Shown here piece by piece: positions 18,697-27,085 of a stretch of 64,000 bases of DNA (positions are counted from its first letter, which is position 1; every line of letters starts with the position of its first letter). The stretch lies in contig NZ_CP034072.1 of NCBI RefSeq assembly GCF_003855255.1, positions 3,634,298-3,698,297 on the forward strand. Direction: 5' to 3'. The notes below the pieces were generated by a model. The model worked only from the letters and a program-made list of their open reading frames with translations. It did no database searches and was not told the DNA's origin. The DNA comes from Mycolicibacterium nivoides (GTDB lineage: Bacteria; Actinomycetota; Actinomycetes; Mycobacteriales; Mycobacteriaceae). The position numbers and the translations under genes were made by a program.

Positions 18697-19938
18697 ATGA
18701 CTGCCACCCTGACCAAGCTTTCACAGCGGACGCTGCGCACAGGCTGCCCCAAGTGCAAAAACGAGGGACCGTTCTACCTTGCTTCTGACGAGAACGGCGC
18801 AGAGCACTTGGTTATCAAGAATGCTTTGACCAAAGCTGCCGCACAGGGCGAAACCATTGCCGCACAGTTCCAGCACGTGTGCGTCGAAACGTTCGGCACT
18901 AACGAGGGCAACGGTGACGCTACCGGCGGTAGCACTACCGAGACCGGGCGCAACATTCTTACCGACACTCAGGGGAGCGTGCCGACGCAGGGGACCGCTA
19001 CCGAGACTGTGCCCACGACTGGCGCTAACGGTGCCGACGCTGGCGAAATGGACGCGTTGCGCGAACTGCTGCTTAAGGTGCTCGGTAAGCAGCAGCTTGA
19101 CGAGACCCAGATTGAGGCGATCATTTCGCGCAAGATGGAAGAGTTCGTTTACCCGACGCGGACGTATGTCCAGACCGAGACCGAGACCCGCGAGATTGAG
19201 GGTGTCACTCATAAGCAGTTCGGCGACATTCTCGATGCCATCGCTAGCGGTGAAAACGTGCAGTTGGTCGGCGGCCCCGGTGTCGGTAAGACTCACGTGT
19301 GTGAGCAGGTGGCAGAAGCGCTTAGCCGTGAGTTCTACGTGGTCAACTTTCACTTGCAGAGCACGGCGTCGGAACTCAAGGGCTACATGTCCGCTACGGG
19401 CGAGTACGTGCCCACGGCGGTTTACGATTGGGCGACTAACCCTGAGGGTGGCGTGCTGCTCTGCGATGAAGTGGACCGGGCGCACGCGGGTATCCTGGCT
19501 GGCCTCAACTCCATCCTGTCTAACCGTTTCCTTGCGCTCCCCAACCGTGAGATTGTCCGTCTCAATGACAACCACGTGATTCTGGCCGCTACCAACACTT
19601 GGGGTATGGGTCCCACGTGGGAATACCCGGCAGCTCAGAAATTCAGCGCTGAGTTCATGGACCGGTTCATCGCAATGGAAATTGAGATTGATACCGATAT
19701 CGAAATGGCAGCCGCTATGGCTAAGGGCGCTCCGGTTGACGTGACCAAGCGTGCAGTTGCCTACGTGCAGCGCGTTCGGGAGAACGTTAAGCGTGAGGCT
19801 GTGACCGGGGTGGTTATCTCGCCTCGTGCGTCTCAGAAGATGGCCGCGCTTCTGGCGCGTAACGTCGATTGGGATAAGGCAGTCGCTTGGTCGCTGCGTA
19901 AGGGCATGGATGAAGCTACGTGGCGTAAGGTGGCCTAG
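18697..19938 (+). CDS. MoxR-like AAA+ ATPase with N-terminal zinc knuckle
   Basis: 413 residues. Cys17 and Cys20 (CPKC) start an N-terminal module followed by a Thr/Gly-rich linker (about 70-115). The ATPase has Walker A GGPGVGKT at 192-199, Walker B LLCDEV at 254-259 and sensor-1 Asn300. The insert and layout resemble MoxR/CbbQ-type ATPases, which work with VWA-domain partners on metal insertion or complex remodelling. Candidate partners here are the paralogous genes at 20141 and 23969 and the Ro-like VWA protein at 52330. It is a single-gene unit with its own promoter and terminator. Confidence 0.88.
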   Translation: MTATLTKLSQRTLRTGCPKCKNEGPFYLASDENGAEHLVIKNALTKAAAQGETIAAQFQHVCVETFGTNEGNGDATGGSTTETGRNILTDTQGSVPTQGTATETVPTTGANGADAGEMDALRELLLKVLGKQQLDETQIEAIISRKMEEFVYPTRTYVQTETETREIEGVTHKQFGDILDAIASGENVQLVGGPGVGKTHVCEQVAEALSREFYVVNFHLQSTASELKGYMSATGEYVPTAVYDWATNPEGGVLLCDEVDRAHAGILAGLNSILSNRFLALPNREIVRLNDNHVILAATNTWGMGPTWEYPAAQKFSAEFMDRFIAMEIEIDTDIEMAAAMAKGAPVDVTKRAVAYVQRVRENVKREAVTGVVISPRASQKMAALLARNVDWDKAVAWSLRKGMDEATWRKVA

Positions 19939-19952
19939 CCACTAGCCCACAG

Positions 19953-19988
19953 GGGACCGGTTACCGCTCTGGTAGCCGGTCCCTTTGC
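19953..19988 (+). terminator. Rho-independent terminator
   Basis: GGGACCGGTTACC, loop GCTCT, GGTAGCCGGTCCC, then TTTGCTT: a 13-bp near-perfect stem. Confidence 0.88.
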
Positions 19989-20067
19989 TTTGCGCCTAAG
20001 CACGCCTTAGCGCGTGCCAGCCAGCATGACGGAGCTGCTTGGTTCCGGCCCCTGGCCGCGTACGCGG

Positions 20068-20097
20068 TTGCGTCACCACGTACACGTGCTGTACCTT
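20068..20097 (+). promoter_or_regulatory. Promoter with GTAC operator
   Basis: TTGCGT, 18 bases, TACCTT. The dyad GTACACGTGCTGTAC at 20080-20094 overlaps the -10. GTCACCAC occurs on both sides (20072-20079, 20110-20117). Confidence 0.65.
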
Positions 20098-20140
20098 GAC
20101 CCGTAGCAGGTCACCACGGCCCAAACGGGAGGATTGAAAA

Positions 20141-20989
20141 ATGCAGGTCACCAAACCGGGCAACATTATCCAACACAGCTACGCCAGCCTTGCAGAGTTC
20201 GCCGAATACCAGCGCTCCCACAAGCACTACAACATGGGCAAGCGCAGCGCAGCGGCTAACCGTGAGTTCTCCGGCGTGGCCAGCATTAACGAGGCGTGCG
20301 ACAAAGCACTAGCCGGACTGCCAGAAGATGGCGTTAAGGTTCTGGACACGTCACGGTCCCTTACCGATAGCGCCATGCGGCAAGTGTCCGCGTACGACAT
20401 GGAAAGCACGTACGACGTAGCCGGTTCATACGTCGATATGGGACGGTTCGTTACCGGTGAACCTGAGTGCATGATTCAAACCACGTTCGATGAAGTGCCC
20501 GTTACCCGTCCCGTCGTGACCATCGTTAGCAATATCAACGCGTCCGGCGGTATCGGCAAGGACGAACTACGGGACCGTGGTCGGTTGATCGTGGCACTGA
20601 TCAAGGCAGTTGAAACGTCGGGCCGGTCCACTGAGCTTTGGACGGACTCAACCAACCAAGCGCGTAAGGGCTACGAGACGATTGACGAGTATTACCGGAT
20701 CAGCGTCAAGATCAAGGCTGCCAGCCAGCCGCTAGACATGGGCGCTGTGATGTACGCGTTTACAGACCCGTCCATGCTGCGTGTTCTCAAGTTCAACGCC
20801 ATGCACGCGCTACCCGCGTCGGAGCAACGTAAGTACAACGTCGGTAGCGGCTACGGGTACGTGGTTAAGGAATCTGTGTGCGTCCCTGAGACCTACGGTG
20901 ACGGGGCGGTTTACTTGCCAGCCGTGCGCTTGGGCGACAACGCAGAAGAGACCGTTAAGCAGGTTCTACGGGACTTAGGTATCGGCTAG
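20141..20989 (+). CDS. Hypothetical protein, paralogue of 23969-24820, possible VWA-like fold
   Basis: 282 residues after GGGAGG. It shares with the gene at 23969 a core AGSYVDMGRFVTGEPECM (here) / AGAFVDMGRYMEGEPECM (there), a following beta strand plus ALIKAVETSGRSTELWTDS-type helix and strand, and a late FNAMH. The strand-helix-strand order with a conserved Asp after ELWT resembles a VWA fold lacking the DxSxS motif. That reading is inference; the family is not recognised. It is expressed alone, downstream of the MoxR-like ATPase. Confidence 0.75.
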   Translation: MQVTKPGNIIQHSYASLAEFAEYQRSHKHYNMGKRSAAANREFSGVASINEACDKALAGLPEDGVKVLDTSRSLTDSAMRQVSAYDMESTYDVAGSYVDMGRFVTGEPECMIQTTFDEVPVTRPVVTIVSNINASGGIGKDELRDRGRLIVALIKAVETSGRSTELWTDSTNQARKGYETIDEYYRISVKIKAASQPLDMGAVMYAFTDPSMLRVLKFNAMHALPASEQRKYNVGSGYGYVVKESVCVPETYGDGAVYLPAVRLGDNAEETVKQVLRDLGIG

Positions 20990-21007
20990 CCGGTACCGGT
21001 CCACTAA

Positions 21008-21040
21008 GCGCCAGGGGAGCAAGTGCCCTGGCGCTTTTTT
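21008..21040 (+). terminator. Strong Rho-independent terminator
   Basis: GCGCCAGGG pairs with CCCTGGCGC around a 9-base loop, followed by TTTTTT. Confidence 0.93.
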
Positions 21041-21615
21041 CGTGCCCTGGCTGGCGCGTCCCCTAAGCGCCCCTAGCGCGTTCTAGGGCACCCGTTACCC
21101 TAACCGGCCCCTAAAAGTCTGCCAGCGTTGAATCTAGCGGCCATTCTGGCGCGCTCCCGGCTGGCTTAGTTATTCCCCGGCGCGGTACCCGTCCCCCGGC
21201 TGGCGCTGGCACGCTCCCCCGGTCCGTCGCCCTGGCCGCGTACCCGGCTGGCTTATCCGGTCCCCTGGCCGCTGGCGCTAAGCAACCTAAGCGCGCTTAG
21301 CCGTAAGGCACGTTCACCAGAGCTGGCACAAGTCGGACTAGCGGTTACCGCTAACTAGTTCGCAAGCCTAAGGGTTTGGCCGAAAAAAGTTTCGTTTGCC
21401 TAAGTAAATGGGCCGAACGGGTGTTCGATCGCTTAGCGGGCAAATCGCTCATCCGTTCGAGGCTGCTGCTCGGTTCCCACCCGGCCTAACCCCTGCTGCG
21501 TACCCGCTGACCAGGGCCGACCTAAGCCTAAGGCCGCCCCAGCCGTGGGGGCTGCTCGGTTCTCCACCGCCCCCGCCCGCCTGACCAGGCCAAACGCCCA
21601 GCCGGGGCCGGGGGG
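21041..21615. other. Non-coding GC-rich intergenic region
   Basis: About 575 bases between convergent genes. No convincing frame. It is full of recurring words CCCTGGCCGC, GCTGGC and CTAAGC, and contains two copies of GCTGCTCGGTTC (21465-21476, 21551-21562) that also occur at 17336 and, as GCTGCTTGGTTC, at 20034 and (inverted) 18489. The stretch CCCTGGCCGCGTAC also occurs near 20051. Confidence 0.55.
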
Positions 21616-21618
21616 AAG

Positions 21619-21665
21619 AATTGGCATAATTGCAAAATTGGAAAATTGCGGAATTGAGAAAATTG
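21619..21665. repeat. Six AATTG repeats at 8-9 bp spacing
   Basis: AATTG starts at 21619, 21628, 21636, 21644, 21652 and 21661. It is an isolated AT-rich tract of about 50 bp in very GC-rich DNA, next to the long non-coding region. The layout resembles iterons or an unwinding element but is not proved to be one. Confidence 0.6.
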
Positions 21666-21670
21666 GAAAA

Positions 21671-22153
21671 TCAGCGCTTCGCGCGATCCACCCAGTACGC
21701 AGTCAACATTGCCGCATTCACAGCCGCCAACGCGGGAGCACTACCCGCCTGCGTCACCGTGGACGACACAGCCATAGCCGTCTTGATAAACCGCACCAGA
21801 GACCAGTACGCACCACGTGAGTACGCCTGAGCCGCACCGCGCCCGTACTTGCGCTCATACGCGATCACAGCCGCCTTATGTGCCGCGAGCAACTTAGCCG
21901 CATCCGCTGGCTTAATGACCTTGCTCTCATCGCGCCCAATGCGCGGTATCCGCTTGCCCTCAGCGTTAGCGCCGTTCACAAAGTGTTCCTTGTCGGACCC
22001 CGTAAGGCCCAGAGCATCAGCCGCCGCGTTCGGGTCACTGTGCTTCTCGGCAGAAGCATCCACAGCAGGCCGCTTATCGACAGTTAGATCACTGTCACCG
22101 CCCTTACTGCCACCCTTACCACCGCCGGTACCGCCGCCACCGCGACCACCCAT
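21671..22153 (-). CDS. MGGRGGGG-leader protein (160 aa)
   Basis: The start is taken at the ATG with AGGGGG upstream (MGGRGGGGTGGGKGG...), not the longer frame. A Gly-rich leader is followed by a charged middle (LTGSDKEHFVNGANAEGKR) and a C-terminal half with two weakly hydrophobic helices. The leader matches those of 16548 and 27731. Function unknown; the shared leader may be a localisation or packaging tag, which is inference. Confidence 0.7.
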   Translation of the reverse strand: MGGRGGGGTGGGKGGSKGGDSDLTVDKRPAVDASAEKHSDPNAAADALGLTGSDKEHFVNGANAEGKRIPRIGRDESKVIKPADAAKLLAAHKAAVIAYERKYGRGAAQAYSRGAYWSLVRFIKTAMAVSSTVTQAGSAPALAAVNAAMLTAYWVDRAKR

Positions 22154-22177
22154 GCTTAACCCCCTTAGTAAGAACAT

Positions 22178-22205
22178 TTGACACTCGGTACAGGGCATGT
22201 ATTGT
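22178..22205 (+). promoter_or_regulatory. Leaderless promoter with GTAC operator
   Basis: TTGACA (22178), 16 bases, TATTGT (22200). The predicted transcript start coincides with the ATG at 22213. Dyad GTACAGGGCATGTAT at 22188-22202. Confidence 0.75.
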
Positions 22206-22212
22206 GAGGTCC

Positions 22213-22428
22213 ATGAGCAACAGCCGAGTGAAGTGGGTCAGCCCCACCGGATTCACTGTCATGTACGAACACGAGGACGGCAGCGTGAGCTACGACTTCC
22301 CGACCGAGCGTCACCCGCAGCTCCCCCGCGAGGACACGTCCAACAAGGGCAAGTTCGGCCTCAAGGGCGCGGTCCAGGCCGTGATGGCTGACGAGGACGC
22401 CGCCGACGCACTAGCGATGGCGAGCTGA
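22213..22428 (+). CDS. Hypothetical protein, leaderless
   Basis: 71 residues, MSNSRVKWVSPTGFTVMYEH.... The start lies 7 bases after the -10 box and there is no ribosome site, so leaderless translation is likely. First of three small genes (22213-22984). No family recognised. Confidence 0.7.
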   Translation: MSNSRVKWVSPTGFTVMYEHEDGSVSYDFPTERHPQLPREDTSNKGKFGLKGAVQAVMADEDAADALAMAS

Positions 22429-22429
22429 C

Positions 22430-22708
22430 ATGCCCACACAGACCCGACACACCTACGACATAGGCGACCTGGTACGCGAGCGTGCCACCGCTAAGGACTG
22501 GGAACTGATCTTTGACAACGGCAAGGTCGTTGTCTACGAGAAGCCCGGCAGATACGGCGGCATGTTCGAGCTGGAAGTCCGATTCGACCGCGATGGCCGC
22601 ATCGAGTGGGCAGAGAAACGTAAGGACGGCGAGTGGACCAGCCGTATGCACGTAATGGACGACTTCGGCACCACTGACGTGCAGATCGAAACTCTGCGAC
22701 TGTTCTAA
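22430..22708 (+). CDS. Hypothetical protein
   Basis: 92 residues, MPTQTRHTYDIGDLVRERAT..., an acidic beta-rich small protein; the start lies one base after the previous stop. Unknown function. Confidence 0.7.
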   Translation: MPTQTRHTYDIGDLVRERATAKDWELIFDNGKVVVYEKPGRYGGMFELEVRFDRDGRIEWAEKRKDGEWTSRMHVMDDFGTTDVQIETLRLF

Positions 22709-22720
22709 GGACACGTAAAC

Positions 22721-22984
22721 ATGAGCGCATTCACAAAATGGATTGACACGTTCCTAGACGAGAAGGACGTGAACCTTGACCACACGTTCGTCATCGAAAC
22801 ACCCGGCCACCAGTGGGAATCGCACCTGATCCCCGTAGCCGTCGTGGTAGAGGTAGCCAAGAGCGTGTCCGCGTCCGAGCAGCTACAGATCAAGAACACG
22901 CTGGTCAGGCTCGACGCGTGCAACCAGCCGGTGCTCCCCTACTTCGAGCACCTAGCTAAAGCTCTCGCAGAAGCCGTGGACTAG
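22721..22984 (+). CDS. Hypothetical protein
   Basis: 87 residues, MSAFTKWIDTFLDEKDVNLD..., mixed helix and strand with HLIPVAVVVEVAKSVSASEQL in the middle. Last gene before the hairpin at 23004. Function unknown. Confidence 0.7.
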   Translation: MSAFTKWIDTFLDEKDVNLDHTFVIETPGHQWESHLIPVAVVVEVAKSVSASEQLQIKNTLVRLDACNQPVLPYFEHLAKALAEAVD

Positions 22985-23003
22985 CGTCTACCGGTGTAAC
23001 TTG

Positions 23004-23042
23004 GTGGGCGGGTCTGGTTATCACATAACCGGGTCCGCCCAC
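23004..23042 (+). terminator. Strong hairpin after 22984 gene
   Basis: GTGGGCGG pairs with CCGCCCAC and, inside it, GGTTAT with ATAACC. The T-tract is weak (GCATTT), so termination may be partial. Confidence 0.6.
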
Positions 23043-23071
23043 ACGCATTTCAAGCTAAGGAATGAATAAGG

Positions 23072-23266
23072 GTGCCTAGCTTTCTCCCAGACATACCCGA
23101 CAGCGCCGCAGCACTCATGCTCCGACAGGAACGACAACGCTTGACGCAAGAGCGCATTCGCCTAGTGCGCGAGATTGAGCACAACCAGCACCGCATCGAC
23201 GCAATCGACGCGCGTCTAAGGGAGGTTAACGATGGAGAGCGTGTACTCTCCGAGCATGGTTTCTGA
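23072..23266 (+). CDS. Small coiled-coil protein
   Basis: 64 residues from a GTG, with a long charged helix (RQERQRLTQERIRLVREIEH) that looks like a coiled coil. Overlaps the next gene by 35 bases. Function unknown. Confidence 0.6.
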   Translation: MPSFLPDIPDSAAALMLRQERQRLTQERIRLVREIEHNQHRIDAIDARLREVNDGERVLSEHGF

Positions 23267-23465
23267 CGCCACACTAATTGCCATCGCTGCCCGCACCGAG
23301 GCGATAGTTGCTGAGACCGTGGCACTTTACGACGCCATACGGGACGCTAAAGAAACGGGCTATTCATATAACGAGCTAGAAGCGGCGACTAAGTTTACGC
23401 GTGGCACATTGCAAAACATTGCAGCAGGTAAAAACCCGCGACTTTCAGTAGAAGATCGGTGTTGA
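23232..23465 (+). CDS. Small HTH-like protein
   Basis: 77 residues. The C-terminal part YSYNELEAATKFTRGTLQNI reads as a helix-turn-helix of the type found in small phage regulators. It ends just before the next leaderless promoter. Possible DNA-binding role. Confidence 0.6.
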   Translation: MESVYSPSMVSDATLIAIAARTEAIVAETVALYDAIRDAKETGYSYNELEAATKFTRGTLQNIAAGKNPRLSVEDRC

Positions 23466-23490
23466 CACAGCCGTACTAGCCGTGTACCGT
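23462..23490 (+). promoter_or_regulatory. Leaderless promoter with GTAC operator
   Basis: TTGACA, 17 bases, TACCGT, with dyad GTACTAGCCGTGTAC at 23473-23487. Predicted start at about 23497, one base from the ATG. Confidence 0.75.
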
Positions 23491-23497
23491 GAGTGAC

Positions 23498-23872
23498 ATG
23501 AGCAACGACAGCAGCCCACGCGCCCTGGTCCTCCATCCCCACGGAGCGCATTGGTTCATGGAAGCGCCACACGCCCATGAGCTGACAGCCATGCAGAACG
23601 CAGTGGGCGGCAACATCGAAGCCGTGTACGGGTGGAGTAGCCCCGACGCGGAAGTGTTCGACGTGACGTTCTTTTGCCACGACGAAGGTAGAATCTTGAA
23701 TCAGCCGGTGAACTGGCAGGCAACGACGCTGTGGTGGCGCACGAACCCTGCTATGCCCGGCGTCGACCACCTGCGCGGAGTGGTTGTGGTGACCGGTGGC
23801 GCAGACGAGGACGGGAACACCCTGCCCGTCCCCGATACGGTGGTCGAAATGTTGGAGCGGGCGGGGGAGTAA
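23498..23872 (+). CDS. DUF3846-like protein
   Basis: 124 residues. HELTAMQNAVGGNIEAV is followed by FCHDEGRILNQPVNWQAT and a late GVVVVTGGADEDG, which fits DUF3846, a family common in phages and plasmids whose function is not established to my knowledge. An in-frame GTG lies at 23489 inside the -10 box, so ATG 23498 is preferred. Confidence 0.75.
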   Translation: MSNDSSPRALVLHPHGAHWFMEAPHAHELTAMQNAVGGNIEAVYGWSSPDAEVFDVTFFCHDEGRILNQPVNWQATTLWWRTNPAMPGVDHLRGVVVVTGGADEDGNTLPVPDTVVEMLERAGE

Positions 23873-23882
23873 TCCCCCGCCC
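23859..23882 (+). terminator. GC-rich terminator overlapping the stop codon
   Basis: GGGCGGGGGA, loop GTAA (containing the stop TAA), TCCCCCGCCC. No clean T-run directly follows. Confidence 0.7.
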
Positions 23883-23968
23883 GTCTCCCATTCATCAAAC
23901 TTCTCTGTCTTTAGCCTCTTTCGCTAAAGCATCCTAAATTTACTAAACCTCAAAGGGGTGGCTTAATC

Positions 23969-24820
23969 ATGCGTATGCAACGTTACGAGGACAAGGAACG
24001 TAGCCTCAAGCGGAGCGTTATCACGTTCGATTCGTTCGATGAGCTGCTAACCCATAACCGCGAAGGTACAGACCACCGGTCTAAGCACATGGACGACCCG
24101 TCGTTCTACGGCGTTAAGGACATGAAGGAAGCTGACCAGCTCGGCCAGAAGGGTTTGCCCAAAGCTGGTATCGAGGCGATCAACATTGCAGAGCACAAAG
24201 TGGCCCTGCTAGCGGGCGATCTGTACCGGCCCGCGTACAACGAGTACCACGACACTGCCGGGGCATTCGTGGACATGGGGCGCTACATGGAAGGTGAGCC
24301 GGAGTGCATGGTCGACTTCACGCCGACCGAGGAACCCGGCCAGAATAAGATTGTCGCGCTCATCCTTAACATCACCTACAACTGGGCGATTAGCGCTAAG
24401 GCGATTAAGGAGAACGGCCAGGCAATGTTTGCTCTGGTTGAAGCTATCGAAACCGCTGGGATGCAGGCCGAAATCTGGGTCGACATGTACGTGCGTGGTT
24501 TCGGTAGCGAATACCGTGCCCGTACCGCTGTGCGGCTTAAGAAAGCGGGTGAGGCATTCGACGTGTCCATGTTCATGTACGCGCTGACCCACAACTCATT
24601 CCTTCGCGCTCACCTGTTCAACGCGATGCACTCCCACGATTCCGACGTGCGCGATGCCTGCGGTATCCACCCGTCCGGCGGGTACGGCTCGTGCATCAAC
24701 AACGCACAGGACATGGAGGACTTTCCTCCGTACTCGATTTACATTCCTTGCATTTCCAGCGACTCGCAGGCCGGTAAGTTCGTACCTGCCGTGCTGCGCC
24801 AGCTCGGCCTCATGAAGTAG
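23969..24820 (+). CDS. Hypothetical protein, paralogue of 20141-20989
   Basis: 283 residues. It shares the VDMGRYMEGEPECM core and the strand-helix-strand that follows (VALILNITYNW...ALVEAIETAGMQAEIWVD), plus FNAMHSHD. The ribosome site AAAGGGG is clear. As with its paralogue, the fold looks VWA-like without a MIDAS DxSxS. Two copies in different transcription units suggest different partners or expression times. Confidence 0.75.
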   Translation: MRMQRYEDKERSLKRSVITFDSFDELLTHNREGTDHRSKHMDDPSFYGVKDMKEADQLGQKGLPKAGIEAINIAEHKVALLAGDLYRPAYNEYHDTAGAFVDMGRYMEGEPECMVDFTPTEEPGQNKIVALILNITYNWAISAKAIKENGQAMFALVEAIETAGMQAEIWVDMYVRGFGSEYRARTAVRLKKAGEAFDVSMFMYALTHNSFLRAHLFNAMHSHDSDVRDACGIHPSGGYGSCINNAQDMEDFPPYSIYIPCISSDSQAGKFVPAVLRQLGLMK

Positions 24821-24848
24821 AAATGTCACAGTGACGGAAGGTGTCGCA

Positions 24849-25094
24849 ATGCCTGAGTGTGTAGATCACAACCACGTTGACGAACTGGGAGCCTGCGAGG
24901 GTGCAGTGAGCCTCTACGCGTCCCTCTCCGGATCGGGAGAGTCGTACCCGCGCTGTGAGCGCCACTACCGGCTGTACGTCGAACGTCTGCAACCGCAGAT
25001 TGACGCTATCCGCCGGAACTACCCCGACACCGACCAGCCGCCAAGCTGGTTTGACCCGACCTATGCCGGAGAACGCTGGAATGAAGATGATTAA
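24849..25094 (+). CDS. Small Cys/His protein
   Basis: 81 residues from an ATG with GGAAGG upstream; a GTG at 24831 is an alternative start. CVDHNHVDELGACEG and a later CERHY make a possible zinc site. It overlaps the next gene by 14 bases. Confidence 0.65.
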   Translation: MPECVDHNHVDELGACEGAVSLYASLSGSGESYPRCERHYRLYVERLQPQIDAIRRNYPDTDQPPSWFDPTYAGERWNEDD

Positions 25095-25248
25095 CAAGTG
25101 GCGTCCGCGCCTCGTTAAGGCGACCTTGGGGCAGTTCTTTACCGCCATGTCCCAAGCGTCTAACACTCAGTCAGACGAGAAGCTGTTTATGGTGACAATG
25201 GGGCCGTTTATGTTCGTAGGCCCCGGCGAGAGGCGTGCATGGAAATGA
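25081..25248 (+). CDS. Hypothetical protein (55 aa)
   Basis: MKMINKWRPRLVKATLGQFF..., a basic N-terminal half and a Met/Gly/Phe-rich C-terminal half. It overlaps genes on both sides by about ten bases, consistent with coupled translation. Function unknown. Confidence 0.6.
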   Translation: MKMINKWRPRLVKATLGQFFTAMSQASNTQSDEKLFMVTMGPFMFVGPGERRAWK

Positions 25249-25808
25249 GCGACGACAACGTTGACATTCGCATTGAACTGCCGCTGCCTATCGACATTAC
25301 CGGCACGCTCATAAACGTTATCGGGCTAACCTGGCCGCACGCCGTCATCAAGGACGACGGCAACGATAAAGGCTGGCGTTCCGATAACCGGCTAGTCCTC
25401 AGCATTCCACCGGAGGACCGGCATAAGAGCGCTAAGAAGGCCGAGAAGTACGCCAAGGTCAAGGCACACCTGAAAGCCGAAACCGACGCGATGATTAGCG
25501 AGCTGGACCCCAACGCATTCAGCTTGGGCCTGCCAGCTTGGCTAGCCGATCAGTTCGTGGCAATCGCTAAGGTCTGGCACGCCCAGTACCCCGAGGGCAC
25601 CAACTACCTGGAATCCACGCTGCGCGAGAAGGACACTAACCAAGAGTGGGTGTTCTACGTCGCCAAGGCTAAGGACCGGACCCCACACGCGCTCCGTCAG
25701 GTCGCAGAGAATAAGCTAGAGAAACTTAAAGCGTTAGCGCTTGACGCTAAGGCAGAGAATGAGCGGCTTACCCCCGACGAAATTCTCGCCATTATAGGTG
25801 TTGACTAG
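25239..25808 (+). CDS. Hypothetical protein (189 aa)
   Basis: A beta-rich N-terminal half (VDIRIELPLPIDITGTLINV) and a Lys/Ala-rich helical C-terminal half (QVAENKLEKLKALALDAKAE). Not recognised. Its last codons contain the -35 of the next promoter. Confidence 0.7.
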   Translation: MEMSDDNVDIRIELPLPIDITGTLINVIGLTWPHAVIKDDGNDKGWRSDNRLVLSIPPEDRHKSAKKAEKYAKVKAHLKAETDAMISELDPNAFSLGLPAWLADQFVAIAKVWHAQYPEGTNYLESTLREKDTNQEWVFYVAKAKDRTPHALRQVAENKLEKLKALALDAKAENERLTPDEILAIIGVD

Positions 25809-25829
25809 TCAGTATACGGCCTGTACGGT
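25801..25829 (+). promoter_or_regulatory. Leaderless promoter with GTAC operator
   Basis: TTGACT, 17 bases, TACGGT, dyad GTATACGGCCTGTAC at 25812-25826. The ATG at 25836 is six bases past the -10. Confidence 0.75.
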
Positions 25830-25835
25830 AAACGC

Positions 25836-26270
25836 ATGAGCGATATCAACCGGCCCGCACCGAACCCCTGCGCCTCATGCCCATACCGGCGCGACGTGCC
25901 AAGCGGCATCTGGGCCGAACAGGAATACGTCAAGCTCCCCCAGTACGACGCTGACATGCCTTACCAGCCGACCGGACTGTTCCAGTGCCACCAGAACGAA
26001 CGGAACGACCCGCACGCCCGGCTCTGCGCCGGTTGGGTCGGAACCCACGGCCCCGACAACCTGCTAGCACTGCGCCTGGCATCCGCGTTCGGGTCCATGT
26101 CGCACGAGGAGCTGGACGCGACATTCGACTACAGCAGCCCCGTCCCACTCTTCGCCAGCGGGCACGAAGCCGCAGAGCACGGCGTGCGTGATATCGACGC
26201 GCCTGACGAGGACGCAGAGCGAGCAATCGCCAAGATCGCTAAGCGCCGCAACGACGTAAGGATGAGCTAA
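25836..26270 (+). CDS. DUF6283-like zinc-binding protein
   Basis: 144 residues. CASCPYRRDVPSGIWAEQEY near the start, then FQCHQ and LCAGW, matches the four-Cys DUF6283 pattern of actinobacteria and their phages (function unknown). Leaderless start. Confidence 0.75.
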   Translation: MSDINRPAPNPCASCPYRRDVPSGIWAEQEYVKLPQYDADMPYQPTGLFQCHQNERNDPHARLCAGWVGTHGPDNLLALRLASAFGSMSHEELDATFDYSSPVPLFASGHEAAEHGVRDIDAPDEDAERAIAKIAKRRNDVRMS

Positions 26271-26272
26271 CT

Positions 26273-26605
26273 ATGGCACCGATCTATGATCGACTCAATT
26301 CAGTCGCGCTATCTCTGCATTTCGGATGCGACGAAGAAAGCACCGCAGCGAAGAATCAGCAGGACATCGCCGAAATGGCATACGACGTGATCAGAGACTT
26401 ATGGGGTTACGACGTAAGCGACGAACACGCCTTCATAAAGGCAATAATGGACACGTTCGACATGTATGGATACCCCGACCTTGAGTCACTTAAGGGTATA
26501 TCTGAAATGTCGGCGCTGGACATGGCCGATTACATCTTGCAACTGCTACCCACCGATGCGCTCACGCCGAAGCGGTCTGATACACTATGCGCCGCGCCCC
26601 TATAG
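26273..26605 (+). CDS. Hypothetical acidic protein
   Basis: 110 residues, helical and acidic (MAPIYDRLNSVALSLHFGCD...). Its 3' end overlaps the first 10 bases of tRNA-Lys, so the tRNA may be processed from this mRNA. Confidence 0.65.
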   Translation: MAPIYDRLNSVALSLHFGCDEESTAAKNQQDIAEMAYDVIRDLWGYDVSDEHAFIKAIMDTFDMYGYPDLESLKGISEMSALDMADYILQLLPTDALTPKRSDTLCAAPL

Positions 26606-26668
26606 CTCAGTTGGTAGAGCAGGAGACTTTTAATCTTCGGGTCCTAGGTTCGATCCCTAGTGGGGGCA
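26596..26668 (+). tRNA. tRNA-Lys (anticodon TTT)
   Basis: Acceptor GCCCCTA/TGGGGGC, anticodon loop CTTTTAA, T-arm CTAGG-TTCGATC-CCTAG; 73 nt, CCA not fully encoded. It is the only plus-strand tRNA. The prophage is integrated in a host tRNA-Lys with the same anticodon loop but a different sequence around it, so this is a separate phage gene. Confidence 0.95.
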
Positions 26669-26671
26669 CCC

Positions 26672-26863
26672 ATGCAGCGCCCTAGAGGCCAATTCCTCAT
26701 TACCCTCGTCGTCACAACAGACCTGGACGAGTGGATAGAGGACTTTAAGCTAGTCGGCCCCTTATCCGCTAAGGCATTCATACGCGGACTCGCCGCCGAA
26801 GCGGTACAGCACGAAATCGAGAAGCACGGCTACAAGGCCACTATCGAACTTAAGCGGCCATAA
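26672..26863 (+). CDS. Hypothetical protein (63 aa)
   Basis: ATG three bases after the tRNA. QFLITLVVTTDLDEWIEDFK then a helical part ending TIELKRP. Function unknown. Confidence 0.6.
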   Translation: MQRPRGQFLITLVVTTDLDEWIEDFKLVGPLSAKAFIRGLAAEAVQHEIEKHGYKATIELKRP

Positions 26864-26865
26864 AG

Positions 26866-26938
26866 CTCCAACGGGTGGACTCGAACCACCAACCACGCGA
26901 TTAACAGTCGCGCGCTCTGCCAATTGAGCTACGGAGGA
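26866..26938 (-). tRNA. tRNA-Asn (anticodon GTT)
   Basis: Anticodon stem and loop CGCGA-CTGTTAA-TCGCG, T-arm GGTGG-TTCGAGT-CCACC. The acceptor stem TCCTCCG/CGTTGGA has two adjacent mismatched pairs, which is unusual. Confidence 0.88.
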
Positions 26939-26944
26939 ATAAAC

Positions 26945-27085
26945 ATGTGGACCGTCTGGATGAAAGACGCCATAGACGACGACCGGATCGTGCTAAGCGA
27001 CATAAGTCACTACCACGCGGACCGGCTCATGCACAACCTGTTGGGCATCATGCCTGACGCCAATGTATGGATGGAGGAAGAATGA
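26945..27085 (+). CDS. Hypothetical small protein (46 aa)
   Basis: MWTVWMKDAIDDDRIVLSDI...; its GGAGGA ribosome site lies inside the 5' end of the antisense tRNA-Asn. It overlaps the next start (ATGA). Function unknown. Confidence 0.6.
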   Translation: MWTVWMKDAIDDDRIVLSDISHYHADRLMHNLLGIMPDANVWMEEE